The notes beneath the pieces were generated by a model that did not search any database, was not told where the DNA came from, and worked only from the letters and a program-made list of their open reading frames with translations. DNA of 64,000 nt from Ailanthus altissimus (lineage: Eukaryota > Streptophyta > Magnoliopsida > Sapindales > Simaroubaceae): NCBI GenBank assembly GCA_946807835.1, contig OX327705.1, positions 17,576,501-17,640,500 of the forward strand, given 5' to 3'. The stretch's first letter is position 1. Every line of letters begins with the position of its first letter. The position numbers and the translations under genes are program-made. Below, in pieces: positions 36,240 through 48,879 of the stretch.

Positions 36240-37049
36240 TGTTGAAGCGAAGAACTCAAGATTCAGCTTAGAACTCTAACTTCTTTGTGCAGTGAAATAA
36301 CCTATCAATCAAGTAAAACCAACAAAAATTCAAAGCAGAAAACAAAAGAGCACAACACAATCTACGTGGTTCGGCCAATCGCCTACGTCCACGGTGGATC
36401 CAAGAATCCTAGCCTCTCTTATTATAACTCCTTAGAGATTTTACAAGGAAACACAATATGAAGAACCCTCAAAATGACCTAAACGTTTAGTGAACCCTTG
36501 CTCTACCACGAACAATGATCACCCAAACAACGGTTCCACCATAGCGCACACAAGTACTTAGTGTTTATCCAGCTCTTCCCCTCTCTTAGAGTCTCTCTCA
36601 ATGCTTGATATGAAATCAAGGGTTTACAAGTATTTATATAGAGTATATTTCATGCCTATGAACCTTATTCTTTGTTGGAGTAAGAGTCCACTTGTTTTGG
36701 AAGTTCAAAACTTTCAAAAACTCAAAATCTCGAATCAAAACGGATTTTTTCACGCGTTCTAGCAATGCGGCGCTCGTCCTTGGGCGCTGTAGCGCTGGAC
36801 AGAATCGCGGCTAACGCTGCAGCGCTAGTTTTACTATCTTGGGCGCCGCGGCGCTGAGCCCTGTAGCTATCCGCGTTTTCTTGCTCCCTTCGCGTCTTTG
36901 AGTCTCGTTTCGCTTCCCCCTTCGTGTCCCACACGTCTTAGACTTCTCCATACGTATCCCACACGTTCTAGACTTTTTATAACTCTTCACTTTGGTATTC
37001 ATCTCAATTCTTGACCAACCAAAATTGTTGAATCACCAATTTTCTAACA
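36240..37049 (-). repeat. Solo LTR related to copia B (minus orientation)
   Basis: 810 bp with TGTTGAAGCG at the left and TTTTCTAACA at the right as read on plus, matching the ends of the copia B LTRs. It carries the same ACGTGGTTCGGCCAATCGCC/ACGTCCAC box (36364-36393) and a GCGCTG-rich patch (36765-36880). No internal region adjoins either side. Flanks (gatta on the left, atgtg on the right) do not match, so the duplication has decayed or the ends are rearranged. Confidence 0.65.
36765..36880. repeat. GC-rich degenerate words in the copia-B-like solo LTR
   Basis: GCGGCGCTCGTCC, GGGCGCTGTAGCGCTGGACA, AACGCTGCAGCGCTAG and GGGCGCCGCGGCGCTGAG lie within about 100 bp. This is the best-preserved copy of this pattern in the window. 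Confidence 0.65.
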
Positions 37050-38259
37050 ATGTGTCTACAAACTCTTATTTTCATATTCGAATACTTTTATTCCTATATT
37101 TAAACATTTTTATTTTTATATCAAATACTATTCAAACACTCCATAAAAATCTTAATTTTTTTTTATTCTTTTAACTCTAAATTTTTTTTATTTTATTTTC
37201 TTAAGATTAAACTCTAAATTTTATTTAAATAATATTAAATAACACTACTAAAATTTCTTTGACACCACCATTCAATTTGTCCTCTAATTTTTTAATTAAC
37301 GCCACCGCCGACCACCACCACCATCACCATCGCTTCTTCGTAGCGTGAAGGGGCTAGCTGATTTATGTATTTGGTTTTTTTTTGGCTTTATGGTGGTTCA
37401 TTCTGTCAATTTATGGCGGTTTCTAATTTTGCTAGGGTTTCTGTCGATTTTATCTCTTTTCCTTCAATTTCTTGTAGTGATTTCTAGATCCCTTATAATT
37501 TTATCATGATTACACCACAAATTTTTATGGTGCGGTGGTTATCATGCTTGTTCAATCATACGGGGTCTCTAATTAAGTTGTGATGCTATTTTCGATGGTG
37601 GTGGAGAAGTTGGGGTGCTATTTATTAGTGTTGCTAGAAATTTTTTCTATTTGTTTCATGAGAAACTGTTAGTTGTATGAGAAAAAACTGAAAGAAAAAG
37701 CTCTCTTGTGAAATTTTGACTTTTTGTCATTGAAATTCCTAAGATTAATCATTTAATTCGTGAAAGGGAAATTGTTTATTTTATTTATTTTTTATAATTA
37801 CAATTAATTAGAGATTAGTATATTTCTAAATTTGTTGAAAGTGTTATTATTGTTAAAAAAGTGTTGTGATATATATTATTAATATTTATTTTTAAAAAAT
37901 TATTAAAATTATTAAATTTTTATAAAACAGAAAAATTTAAAAGCTTTTTCATAATATAATATAAAAATATAAAAGTCAAATCATTTTTTTAAAACGGTTG
38001 TGAATTGCACGAAAAATAGTCTCTCATTTGTTGTACACGAGTAAAAGTTATTTTATCATTTTTTTAAATTTAAAAGGATAATTTAAAATTTTCACGTAAG
38101 CCTATTAATTTTAATTATATATTTTCTAATAGTTAAATATTATTATATATTTTTCAAATTATTAAATATTATTAATATTTGACAACACTTTAAAAATATT
38201 TATAATAATATCCTTACTTTTAATTTTAAAATATGCAGTTAAAATGTAAAGTCGTTTGA
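37050..38259. other. Intergenic DNA without recognisable gene
   Basis: 37300-37330 has a run of CAC/ACC triplets that could be a remnant of a coding or leader exon, but no frame continues. The rest is AT-rich. Confidence 0.35.
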
Positions 38260-38580
38260 ATTTGAGACCGTCGGTGGCCTAGGCACTGGCATTGGCACGC
38301 CGCATACGGCCGTCCTTAATAATTGAATTCATACAGTAAACGGGACCAGATTCAGATTCAGTGGGAATATAAAAACGCTGTGACCCGGTCTGCCGTAGCG
38401 AATGGCACGCACGATCTTGCATGTGTCGGTGGTCTCAATCAGTCACGCATATCCACGCGCTAACCGCCATCTCCCAATAGCCACGCTCCAAGTTTTGGCA
38501 AGTGGACACGTGACTCGTGAGATAGAGCAGTTATCGCCTGACGGAGTCCGGGTACGGTAAACCAATCGTGTAAAACGGGA
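38260..38580 (+). promoter_or_regulatory. Isolated GC-rich promoter-like patch
   Basis: About 320 bp of CG-containing, unique-looking sequence in AT-rich repeats. It has a TATA-like GGAATATAAAAACGCTG at about 38363, then GC-rich sequence with many CG sites, and a GACACGTGAC G-box core at 38506-38515. No open reading frame follows, so it could be an orphan promoter, a non-coding RNA gene start, or the rest of a lost gene. The strand follows the TATA-like box only. Confidence 0.3.
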
Positions 38581-38757
38581 TTCTCAAAACAGAATAATTG
38601 GTTATCCTTTTAAGGAAAAGTAATTACGAATATTTTAGTGGTCAAAATCATTTTGACCCTTTCGAAAGGATTTGCAAATACACTACAATTTTTTTAGTTT
38701 TGATCTACACAATGTTTAATTTTCTCTAAATTTGGATCTCTAATAGGCGGTGATTTA

Positions 38758-40172
38758 CAAAGGGCAAAAGATAATTTTATTCTCAAATTTAGTCTTATAC
38801 TCATTTTTATCCCAATAAAATTAGAAATCTCCATTTTATCTTAATTTATTGATTTATTATCGTTTATTTTAATAAAACAAATAATTTTATTATATAATAA
38901 TATTTTTACCTTAATCACACAAATTGGTATGTAATAAATTATGTTTAAGTATCACTCATAGATTAATTATTAATAAAAAATTTAAATAACACGTGATACA
39001 TTTTTATAAATTTAAAAATTTAATATTTATTTTAAAAATATTTTAATAATTATATTTAAACATGTGTCACACTCTAATTTTAATACTATTTATTTTGTAA
39101 TTAAAAAAAAAAAATTCTCTACCACTCACTCTTTCATCATTGTCGATCAAAGCAAAATTTCAATCTTAATCAACAACATGCTACAAAAGAGATTATAATT
39201 TCTATTATTAGTAATACCCCAATTTTTAAATCATTACTCTAATCCTAATCCTAATCCAAATTCTTCATCCAAGGTCTTACGCATTAGCCCCATCGTTTGC
39301 CTTTAGGTACTCCTATATTGTACAATTCTCATGGGCTTTACCAATAGCCATCGACCATGCAACATCCACCATCCTATTAGCAATAATAATCGCCTACTTG
39401 TTACCCACAATTTGACAGTATCAAACTTTGAAAATCAAAATTTTTGGCTTACAAATTATCTATGGGGATAAAGCATGGGTTGATGATTTTGTGTGAACTA
39501 ATTGAAATGTAAGGAGGGTTCATGGGTTTGGATGTGAATTGAATGATTTTCTCTTAGAAAAATCTTTCAACGATCGAAATAGGAGGCACATATTGCCTCT
39601 TCACTTGAGACTGTATTTGAATGGATTCATTTGAAAATTTTTTGTTTCTTAATTACTTATTTAAGTATATAATAATCGAATTGTTGAAAATTTATCTTCA
39701 TCTTCTCTTATTTGCTCCCTCTTGTAGTCAATTTTTACTTTTATTTTTGTTTTGAGAAGAGGAATAGCTAAGAGAAATTAAAAGTAAGCCCCCAAATTCA
39801 GTTGGGGAGGTTGTTGCTTTAATTTGTTTATTAAAATTGACAATGATGATGATTGTTTATTTTGTTGGATTGGAGAGCGGGAAAAAGGACTCTTTCTTGC
39901 TTTTTGTTTCTGTTTTTATTTATTTTAAGAAATATTTTTTTAGAAAACATTAATATAACTTTTATTAATAAAATTTTGTGAGCCAACGAGTATTTGACAT
40001 GTAGTCATGATATGACGTCTTATATGTCAATTTGTATATCTTTTTAGTGTTGAGTGACGATTTTTATTTTTATCATGAACTTAAACGATAATAAATTAAT
40101 GGACTAGAATAAAATTGAGCTTTTTGATCTAATTGAGATAAAATTAATTTAACATTGGTAGAATTTTTAAAA
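38758..40172. mobile_element. Non-autonomous TIR element T1 (about 1.4 kb)
   Basis: The left end (GGGCAAAAGATAATTTTATT, then ATTTATTGATTTATTATCGT) is an imperfect inverted repeat of the right end (40080-40170, where ACGATAATAAATTAATGGAC pairs with it). No transposase frame is present inside. It resembles T2 at 56291-58028 in its ends and size. Class (Mutator-like) is a guess. Confidence 0.4.
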
Positions 40173-40405
40173 TGAAGTTTCAAAAATTATATTCTTAAGA
40201 ACTAACATTATAAAAATATTTTAAGAATGAAAAATTGGTTTGATAGTATTTAAAAAAAAATACACTTTAAAACAATAGATAATAAGAATATGTTTGTTAT
40301 TACTTTTAAAAATAAGTAATTGCTTTCAGCAAAAAATTCTAATTAGCTTATGAAAATATGTTTAGTGGAAACAAGATCTTATTTTTCAACATTTTCGTTA
40401 TAATT

Positions 40406-41667
40406 TTTAAAAGGGTAAAGGACACTAAGATTTCGAGCTTTTTTGAAAGGGACTTATAGACTAAGAGAGCCAAAGAGACCTTTGTTGTCAAAAGATGGTT
40501 TTCTTCTTATTTAACGGTCAACAAGTTAAAATTGTTGAAAGTACCATTATGCTCATATATTATAATTGTTATGCTCATTACTTAATGAGCCTAAAAAAAT
40601 ACATGCACTTGGTATGGCTCAAATCCAAATTTTTTGACTAAAGATCAAACATCTAAATTATTTATTTTATATACATACAATATAACACCTTGATCAATAA
40701 ATTAAATAAAAAATAAATTCAATAAATTTAAATTAAAAAAGAATTATGCAGTCATCGGTCACCAGTGATTGCTGCCACCGATCACTAATGGCGGATGGAC
40801 TCAAATCAAACTTTAAATTATAAGATCTAAGTGATGATATACTTGGTTTTGTTAATGGATCACTCGAGGAGAGCCAAAATTAAGAACAAAGTTGCATTGC
40901 TACCACCATTGTGGTTGTGAGTAGAAGATCTAATGGATGGATCATGGAGGTGGAGGTGTACTGCCACCACCATTGTGATTGTTAGGTGAAGATCTAATAG
41001 ATTAAGGTAATGGTGCACCTCAACTCGCTGCCATTTGGTGGTAAAGATATAGTGGCCACCATTTTTGGTCTTAGTTTTGGCCTTTCTCTAATAATCCATT
41101 GATGAAAACAGCTACAACATCATGTAGACCTCAAAATTTGAAGTTTGATGATATAAATTTTAAGTCTTTCTGTCACTAGTGCCTGGTGTCCAACGGCAGT
41201 GGTCATCGGTCACCATTGGCTGCCTAATTATTTTTTTTAGTTTTTAAATTTTAATTTATTGAATTTATTTTTTATATAATTTATTTTAGATTTAATTTAT
41301 TTATTCATTGTTCTCTTAAAAAAAAATTCATTATTCAAGGTGCTATATTGTATGTATAAAAAATAAATAAACTTAGTGTTAATAAAATAATTAATAGCAT
41401 AATGATTAAGTTGCTTAATTTTTAACTAAGGTCTTTGGTTCATTTTCTACCAAGTGTATGTTTTTATCCCTGTATTTTAAAAATATTGGGGTATAAGAGT
41501 ATTCTCTGCTCATTTGATTGTTAAAAGATAATTTTACTCTTTTAATTGTTAAATCAAATGAAACCGTCTTTTGATAAGAATTTTTATGATTCTTTTAGAA
41601 CTTCAAAGGCTTGCAAGTCCTATTTAAAAAACTTCAGGAGTCTTAATGTCTTTTTATCTTTTTAAAA
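40406..41667. repeat. Very long inverted-repeat element (H6, 1.26 kb)
   Basis: The two halves are imperfect reverse complements over about 500 bp each. Pairs include AAGGGTAAAGGACACTAAGA (40411) with the region at 41640-41665, AAAAGATGGTTTTC with GAAACCGTCTTTTG, ACATGCACTTGGTATG with the region near 41450, and ATACATACAATATAACACCT with AGGTGCTATATTGTATGTAT (41338). The core contains two direct copies of a CCACCATTGTG(G/A)TTGT...AGAAGATCTAAT unit. Arms are homologous to H4. No coding potential. Confidence 0.65.
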
Positions 41668-41707
41668 CAAATTTTTTGCTTCTTGAAATACGTGATAGTT
41701 AGGTAAT

Positions 41708-42254
41708 GGGCAAAGGACATTCACACCGTCGAGATATTGTTCGATACTTAACTACACCCTCATGGTTTTAATAATACTTATTTACACATATAATATAAGG
41801 GTATTATAAGAAAATGATAAAGTGTCCACCATAAATAGTTTTTTACCATCGCTTATGGACTAGAACCAATCATCGGTGAATACTATTTGGTCGATGAACA
41901 GTCACTGTTCACATAAACAATACACAGGTGAACAGTACAAAACATTTTCGAATGATTGTTGATGGTGAACAATATTTGCCCGTAGCATATACTGTTCACC
42001 ATCAATTTTTCAAAAAAATGTTTTGCAGTGTTTCACGTGTGGTATTATCTATGTAAATAGTGACTGTTCGCTGGTCGAATAGTATCCACTGATGATCGGT
42101 TCTAGTCTACAAACAGCAATAAGACACTATTTATGATGGATATTTTATCAATTTACTAAAATATTTTTATATTAATAGTGTAGATAGGTATTATTAAAAT
42201 TATAAGAGTGTAGTTGGATATTAAATAATATTTTGAAGGTGCGATTTCCTTGTT
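41708..42254. repeat. Near-complete palindrome (H7, 547 bp)
   Basis: The whole element folds back on itself around a centre at about 41981: GATGGTGAACAATAT (41961) and ATACTGTTCACCATC (41989) flank a short loop. Outward, GGACTAGAACCAATCATCGG pairs with CTGATGATCGGTTCTAGTC, and CATAAATAGTTTTTTACC pairs with the region near 42125. The arms are about 265 bp each. It starts GGGCAAAGGACA, like the end of H6. No coding potential. Confidence 0.75.
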
Positions 42255-45189
42255 CTTATGTAATATAACATTCTTTTTAAGTAATGTAGTGCATTTGTTT
42301 ATTTTGAAAATTATGTTTTACAAAACACCTAATTAAATATGTTTTCGCTTTTCAAAGACAAAAAATTATTTTTTTAAAAATACAATTAAATACCCACATA
42401 ATTTCAAAATAATACCTAACCCAACTCTTATCAATTTTTAAAAATTATTTAAATTTTTTTATCTTAAATAACTTGCTACCCGATCTCTAACTTCAACGGG
42501 GGGATTGGTGAGTCTAAGACGACTAAAATCAAGGGAAGAAAGTTGGCGTAGACTTCGAAAAATAAAATAAACCCAAAAAGAAATAAACATTCAACCTAAA
42601 ACTACCAAGTACCAACCCACCTTGAGAGAAAAGAGTTCTTGCGTCGTTGGCAATCGAACTTGCTTTGATAAGGATTAAGGCTGCTTTTCACCAACCATTG
42701 ATTGTTACACTTTACTACTCCATCTCGGTTCACACAATCTCCATCTTCATTGTCCATTTTATTAATTTCAATGAAGACCTTATAATTATATTCACAAATT
42801 CTTTATAAAACATATTCTTATTAGTCAGACCAAGTGAGCCTTGTAGTAAGACTATACAAATACATTTTGACTTACCAAAAATGTTATAATATTAATCCCC
42901 ATATGAATCCCGTGCCATATATGCTATCCTACCTACTACCAAGAGTTTTAATGGGCTTGAGCCTTGATGAAGTCTTATTCCAACCTAGAATTTTGAGGAG
43001 CTTGAAGTTTGAAGAAAAGTTTTATAAGTAGATGCTTGTGATATATGTATATTTAATAATTATAACTTTTTATTTTGTCTTGACCCTAAACCCTAAGTCT
43101 CTTGAGCCAAATTTTGATTTAAGATTTGGATCCTAAATCTTTGACCTAGAATTCTTCAACTTTGGTGAACAAAAAGATTTGCTTTCTAAGTCCTTTTATG
43201 CAATTAAAATTTACAAACGACCATACCAAACAAAGCTAACTAGCTAGCTAGCATTTCGCTTACTACAGAAGAAGAAGATTATGCAAGGAAGATACAGTAA
43301 TTCAGTAAGTTTCTGCGTTCATATAATCTTGTGAGGTATGATCAACTCTTTTACTAGAGTTCCATGTATATCATAAGAACGATTTACCTTTAAGTATTTT
43401 TTTTAATTATGATCCAATATTTGCTACTAAATTAAATAATGGTCATGGTCGTGCTGTAAAAAATGGATACACATACGCATGCATGCACACAAATATTTTA
43501 AAAACAAAAGAAAGATCATGCACAATCATGGTGTTTTGCGAAGACAACCCCAAAAACATTAATCATATCGATTAGTGTATGGTTATGGAATATATGATTT
43601 GATAATCCCACTTAGTGGCTTGCTTTTTTACAACTAATTTTTAAATAAAATATCACCTCCTCTGTGTCTCAGAAGAATCAATGATCAACACTGAAGGGCT
43701 CACGTGATAATCACGTTGTATTGATTTTTATGCACGTGCTGTTTTGTGTTGAAGACACAGATCTGGGGAGACTGCTCTTGATTTATTTAGAAGGTACATA
43801 TTATCTAAGAATTTGAAAATATTTTTAATATTGTCGAAGGTACATTCGAATATGCATATTTTCATTCTTATTAAATTTTGGTTGCGAAAGAAAAATTGTT
43901 GGTTCGCTGATGGCTTTCAATTCTTAAAAGGTTCAAAGGTGGGAGTGAGCTGGGTCTAAAGTGACTCAAATGACTCATTTGAGACTATTGGGCTGCACCC
44001 CATTTCTATTCTGACGACATTATTTCTCTCTTACAAGCGAGAGAAGGGGTGTGTTGAGAATAAAAACGGGTGTGCTTATAATCTTTCATGATTGAGCCTT
44101 GGGAGGCCCATATATTCTTTATGCGCGGAACTTTGAAATTTTGCTACCAGTATTTTCATTAATATTAATCTGAAATGATAAATTAGTCATTAAATAACAC
44201 CTCTTTTAGGCTTGTTTGGGTAATATTTGTTTGATGGGATGAGAGTTTGGATTTAGAATAAAAGGAATAGCGATAAAAAAAGAAGGACTTACATGGATAA
44301 TCTCAATGAAATCTTTCAATAAAAAATGCTACTAGTTTTGTTCATTATTTATGATTTTTATTTTTAAGAAGAATCATTTATTATTATTTCTTAAAAAATT
44401 ATTATTGTATGTATCATAATTTTATTAGATAGATAAACAAATAACGTGATTAATCTGTTTCATATAAAATTTTCCTCCTTATCTAATACTTTTCTGATTC
44501 ATATTTGGAAATATGTTTGCATTTAATTGGTCTTAGAAAAAAAAAGTTATTATGCAACTCCACCGAGTTAATCTTAATTCTTATAAGGCAATAACTTTTT
44601 TTCTTTTCTTAACTCATTGACTCAATGAGTTAATCTTAATGCCAAACCCAATATGTTCTGTTTCTATGCTTGACTTTCCAACATAACTTTTGTTGTTTGA
44701 AATTGCAACGATAAAACTAATAATATTACAAAATCTACTGTTATAAAAGTGAAGAATTGTTGTGGATTACAAGGCATTATATAAATGTGTCTTATCCCAC
44801 TTTCTTTACGGAATTTGTCAAAGGATTTATATTTATTAGTATTGTTGTTATTTAAGAATTTACTAAGACTACCCAATTGAGTCTATATATATTTTTTTTA
44901 TATGCTTTAAATTTTTTTAAAATTTTATTTTATACTTTAATAAGTAGGGCTGGGCAAAATACGATTAGGTCGAGTTCGGATAAATTCAATCAATTTTGTA
45001 TCCCGATTGAGATAGAGAAATTTTTTTTCTTTATCAAGATACATTACAAGATGGAAAGGGTCGAGAGACATGGGACATCTTTGGGAGATGGGCTTTTGTA
45101 GTCAATATCCCTAATCGGTCCAATTTTATACTTTGTGATAGGATTCGACTTGAGCTCTTCTCGAGAATTGAGATGAATTCTGCGAGACG
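42255..45189. other. AT-rich intergenic DNA
   Basis: No gene is recognised. TAGGGCTGGGCAAAATACGA at 44945 resembles the terminus of plant hAT elements, but the matching other end was not found. Two copies of GAGTTAATCTTAAT lie at about 44565 and 44629. Confidence 0.4.
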
Positions 45190-46500
45190 TGTGACTAACA
45201 TACTCTTTACTCATACATATGATACAATGAGGTTACTTGCTTCAACAAAAAGTGTACATATGTACTTTAATATACAAAAACATATACAAATACACAAACT
45301 GAGATACTTATGCAGCTATGCGTGTCGTTAGCCAACCTCAAAATGTGATGACTATATCACACTGCACAAATTTTTGTGATAACCTAAAAAAAATAGAAAA
45401 AATAGTGAGCTTGTAGTTCAGTGAGTAGACATAATCTAAAAATATTATATACTTTATATGTATTATACACGTATAAATCTGTAAGATAAAATAATCATGA
45501 AACTGTATACTGAGTAGTTAATAAACTTGTACTGAAAGTATGAGCTATCATAAAAATCTGTGCTAAAACTAAAATCATAACATAATACTAGAGATTTGAA
45601 ATATTGAAAGCGTAAACGATCATAAAATCTATTAATATATATAATATAGCTCTAGAAACATATACTACATATATATTGAAAACCACATCAAACTTGTACC
45701 CGGGAAAAAACTGGTCTAACCTGACGGAGTAACTCACGCAGAAGCAGAGTGAAGGATCTGAGCTGGTCTAACCCAGTGGAATGTTGCATCGCTCGGGCAG
45801 AGCAAACTAAACTAGTCTAACGCATGCGCAGAGCAACTACACTAAAAGGGAGAGTATGCATGTGGTGGTTCAAAAACTACTACTATTTAATATCATGAAA
45901 GTATAATTGTTCTAAAATAAATATTTTTGTACTGAACATAATCATAAACTATACTATAATAAGTTCTAAAACATTTATAAATATACTAAATAGCATAAAT
46001 ATTTATCTGTCTAAAATAAAAATAATGTGTAATTAAATTATAATTGCTGTATTAAAAATATATAAAAAAATATATATATATATAGCTATCCACTCACAAA
46101 AATGCGTTAATCCTGAGCTGAGCCTGAATTCTGAGATTTATCCACTATCGACACACCTCCTATATCATAAGGTGTAAAAATACATCATTAATATCGATTT
46201 ATATTATAAATATTAAAATATAAATATTCTAATATTGTAAAACTATTATCCGCTAAATCACTGGGTATAAATCTAACTACCCAAATTAATTTTTAAATTT
46301 TTTTTTCCTTCTTCTTTTCTCCTTCTCTTTCTTTTCTCTTTCTCTCGGCTTTCTCTTCTTTCTTTCTTTCTCTGTTTCAACTTTTCTTCTTCTTAAACCA
46401 AAAAACCAAAACAAACATTCTTTATATATAACGGCCACCATTTACTCTCTTTTTCTTCTTATTATTTTTTTTAAAAAATCTGCCACCAAGCATACATATA
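45190..46500. repeat. LTR-like sequence, probably of a chromovirus-type gypsy element
   Basis: Features seen in such LTRs: a TGAGCTTGTAGTTCAGTGAG block (45408), a repeated GGTCTAACC...GCAGAGC section (45707-45835), and a long pyrimidine tract (46300-46390). No coding region or paired copy is in the window, so borders and family are uncertain. Confidence 0.3.
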
Positions 46501-46719
46501 TATTACAATTTAACTCAAAAGTTTAGGTTTATTTGTAGCTTATATTTCTAATTGCTCTAAATTTAAAATTTTGGCTCAAAAATTTAATTTAGAAAATCTT
46601 CTTAGACTATTTAATAATTTTTATTATTGAATTCTTATTTTATTATGAACAATTTAGTTTGGACTTTACATTTAGAAGTAATTATTTTAACTTATTTTAT
46701 ATTAATAAATAATATAATT
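46501..46719. other. AT-rich spacer
   Basis: Nothing recognised. Confidence 0.4.
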
Positions 46720-47280
46720 TCGATTAAAATTTTAATTTTATTACATTAAATATTTTTATTTTAATTTCAGTTACGTTAAATGTTATAATTCTAATTCTAA
46801 TTACGTTAAATATTATAATCTAAATATAATTTTAATTTAAACTACGTTAAATGTTATCATTTTCATTTTAATTATAATTATAATTTCGTTAAATATTATA
46901 ATCAAAATCTAATTTTAATTTCAACTACGTTAAGTGTTATAATTATAATTATAATTTTAATTCAATAATATTAAATATTATAATTTCAGTTCCAATTCTA
47001 ATTTCAATTACGTTAAATATTATAATTCTAATTACATTTTTAATTTCAAGTATGTTAAATGTATAATTTTGAGTATAATTCTAATTTCTGTTACATTAAA
47101 TGTTATAATTTTAAATTAGAAAATTCAATTTCAATTTAAATTACTTTAAATATTATAATTATAATTATAATTTTTAATTATGTTAAATATTATAATTTTA
47201 ATTATATTAAATATTATTATTTTAATTTTAATTTTAATTTTAATTACATAAAATACTATAATTTCAAATTTAATTCTAAT
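46720..47280. repeat. AT-rich degenerate tandem array with TACGTTAAATRTTATAATT core
   Basis: About twelve copies of the core occur, for example at 46771, 46801, 46842, 46885, 46926, 47008, 47091, 47141 and 47179, separated by TTTTAATTTCAA-like linkers. Spacing varies from 23 to about 80 bp and is mostly 30-50 bp. No coding potential. Confidence 0.65.
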
Positions 47281-48879
47281 ATAAATTAATATCTAATAAG
47301 CATATTAGTTATGAGGGGATACTTTTCAATTCGATTCAATTTGATTTAATTTTCAAATAAAACTGAATTATTTAATTTTCGAAAGTTAAAACTAAAATTT
47401 AAAATACTGAGCTTTAGAACTGAATTGAACCAGACCGGTTCTTTAATTTGGACATTTGGTGTTGGGTTTCTGTTGGCTCACTTTTTTTAGCTGTTGGAGA
47501 CATATTTTTTTTTTGTTTGTTTCCAATCTTATTTTGCCTCTTTTTTTTTTGTTTTACACTTTTTATTGGGCCTTTAAAAATTATCTTTTCTAATAATATA
47601 ATAACTCATATAAAAATTCCAATAGATAATAGTCTTATTTTTACTTAAGTTTATTTGTACATTTTATACCAAAATTTAATAATTAAGTAAAAAATACAAT
47701 AAAATCAAAATATAATTAATAATTATAATTTATATGATTATGTAACAAAGTAACAACACAAAAAATATATCTTATAAAAATAAACCTAATCCTTGACAAA
47801 TTAAATAAAATTTTAATAATTCATAATTTATGATATAACAATAAAAATCTAAAAATCTAAAACTATAATAAAAGTCTAACAATTCAAATTAAAAATAAAA
47901 TTCCAACAATTCAAATTAAAAATGAAAGTATAACCATCTATAGCACCATAACCACAACATGAAAACTTTAATAACTAATAAGTTCATAAAAAAATCAATA
48001 AGTTTATAAATTGAACTCCAAAACAACAATAATTTTAACTTTTTAATATTTTTCATATATCAATATTAGTACATTTTTCCCAATAACTTTTCACATTTGT
48101 AGTTGTAGTTATATCCAATGATGTAAGTACAGATTTCTTCACTTCTACATAAAATTAAATTATAACATAAAAATACATACCAAATAACGGTAAATATATG
48201 GAAAAAATATCAATAGTCAAATTTTTGTTTAAAAGAATCAAGAGTCAATTTTAAGTTTATATATTTAATATTTTTATATATTGAACTTATTTTATTCGTA
48301 GAAAAAAATTGGTTAAATAAAAAAAAATGGTTGAACTTATTTCTATTATAATATATAATTGTTATCATCAAAAGTCTTGCTTTTGAACAATTTTTTTTTT
48401 TACTCGACTATTGATCTAAGTGGAAATTCTTGTAAATATTTATTCATGATGCCATTATTTAGTAGTACTACATGGATATTTCCAAGTATGCTTAATTGTG
48501 TATATATATATATATATATAAACATATTAATCTAAAGCATAAAACATATTAGTTTAATTAAATTTTAATTAATTTCAGAATGTAATTTTATATATAAACA
48601 AAAAAGAGTGAAACCCACTAGAAATTAGAGATATGACAATTACATTTAACGTAATATGATTAGATTTATCTGACAATCCTAAAACATGTCAAAATTCAAT
48701 CACCATCAACCTAAGCTTTCACTCATCATACAAACCCTAAAATAGTATCTTTCGTACACAATATTCTCTCTACCTTAAAAATTAGGGTTTTTACATTATA
48801 AAACTCATATTTCACACCTCACATAGGTTATATAATATTTATAAACATCTTTAAACACATTTAGTACATATATTTCTTT
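47281..48879. other. AT-rich intergenic DNA
   Basis: No gene is recognised. A TA dinucleotide run lies at about 48497-48521. Confidence 0.4.

Noticed and set aside
39240..39257. Telomere-like repeat (CTAATC)n
   Set aside because: Only three units, and the plant telomere unit is CCCTAAA; a chance short repeat.
44945..45190. hAT transposon starting TAGGGCTGGGCAAA
   Set aside because: No matching terminal inverted repeat, 8-bp duplication or transposase could be found, so it is only mentioned in the region note.
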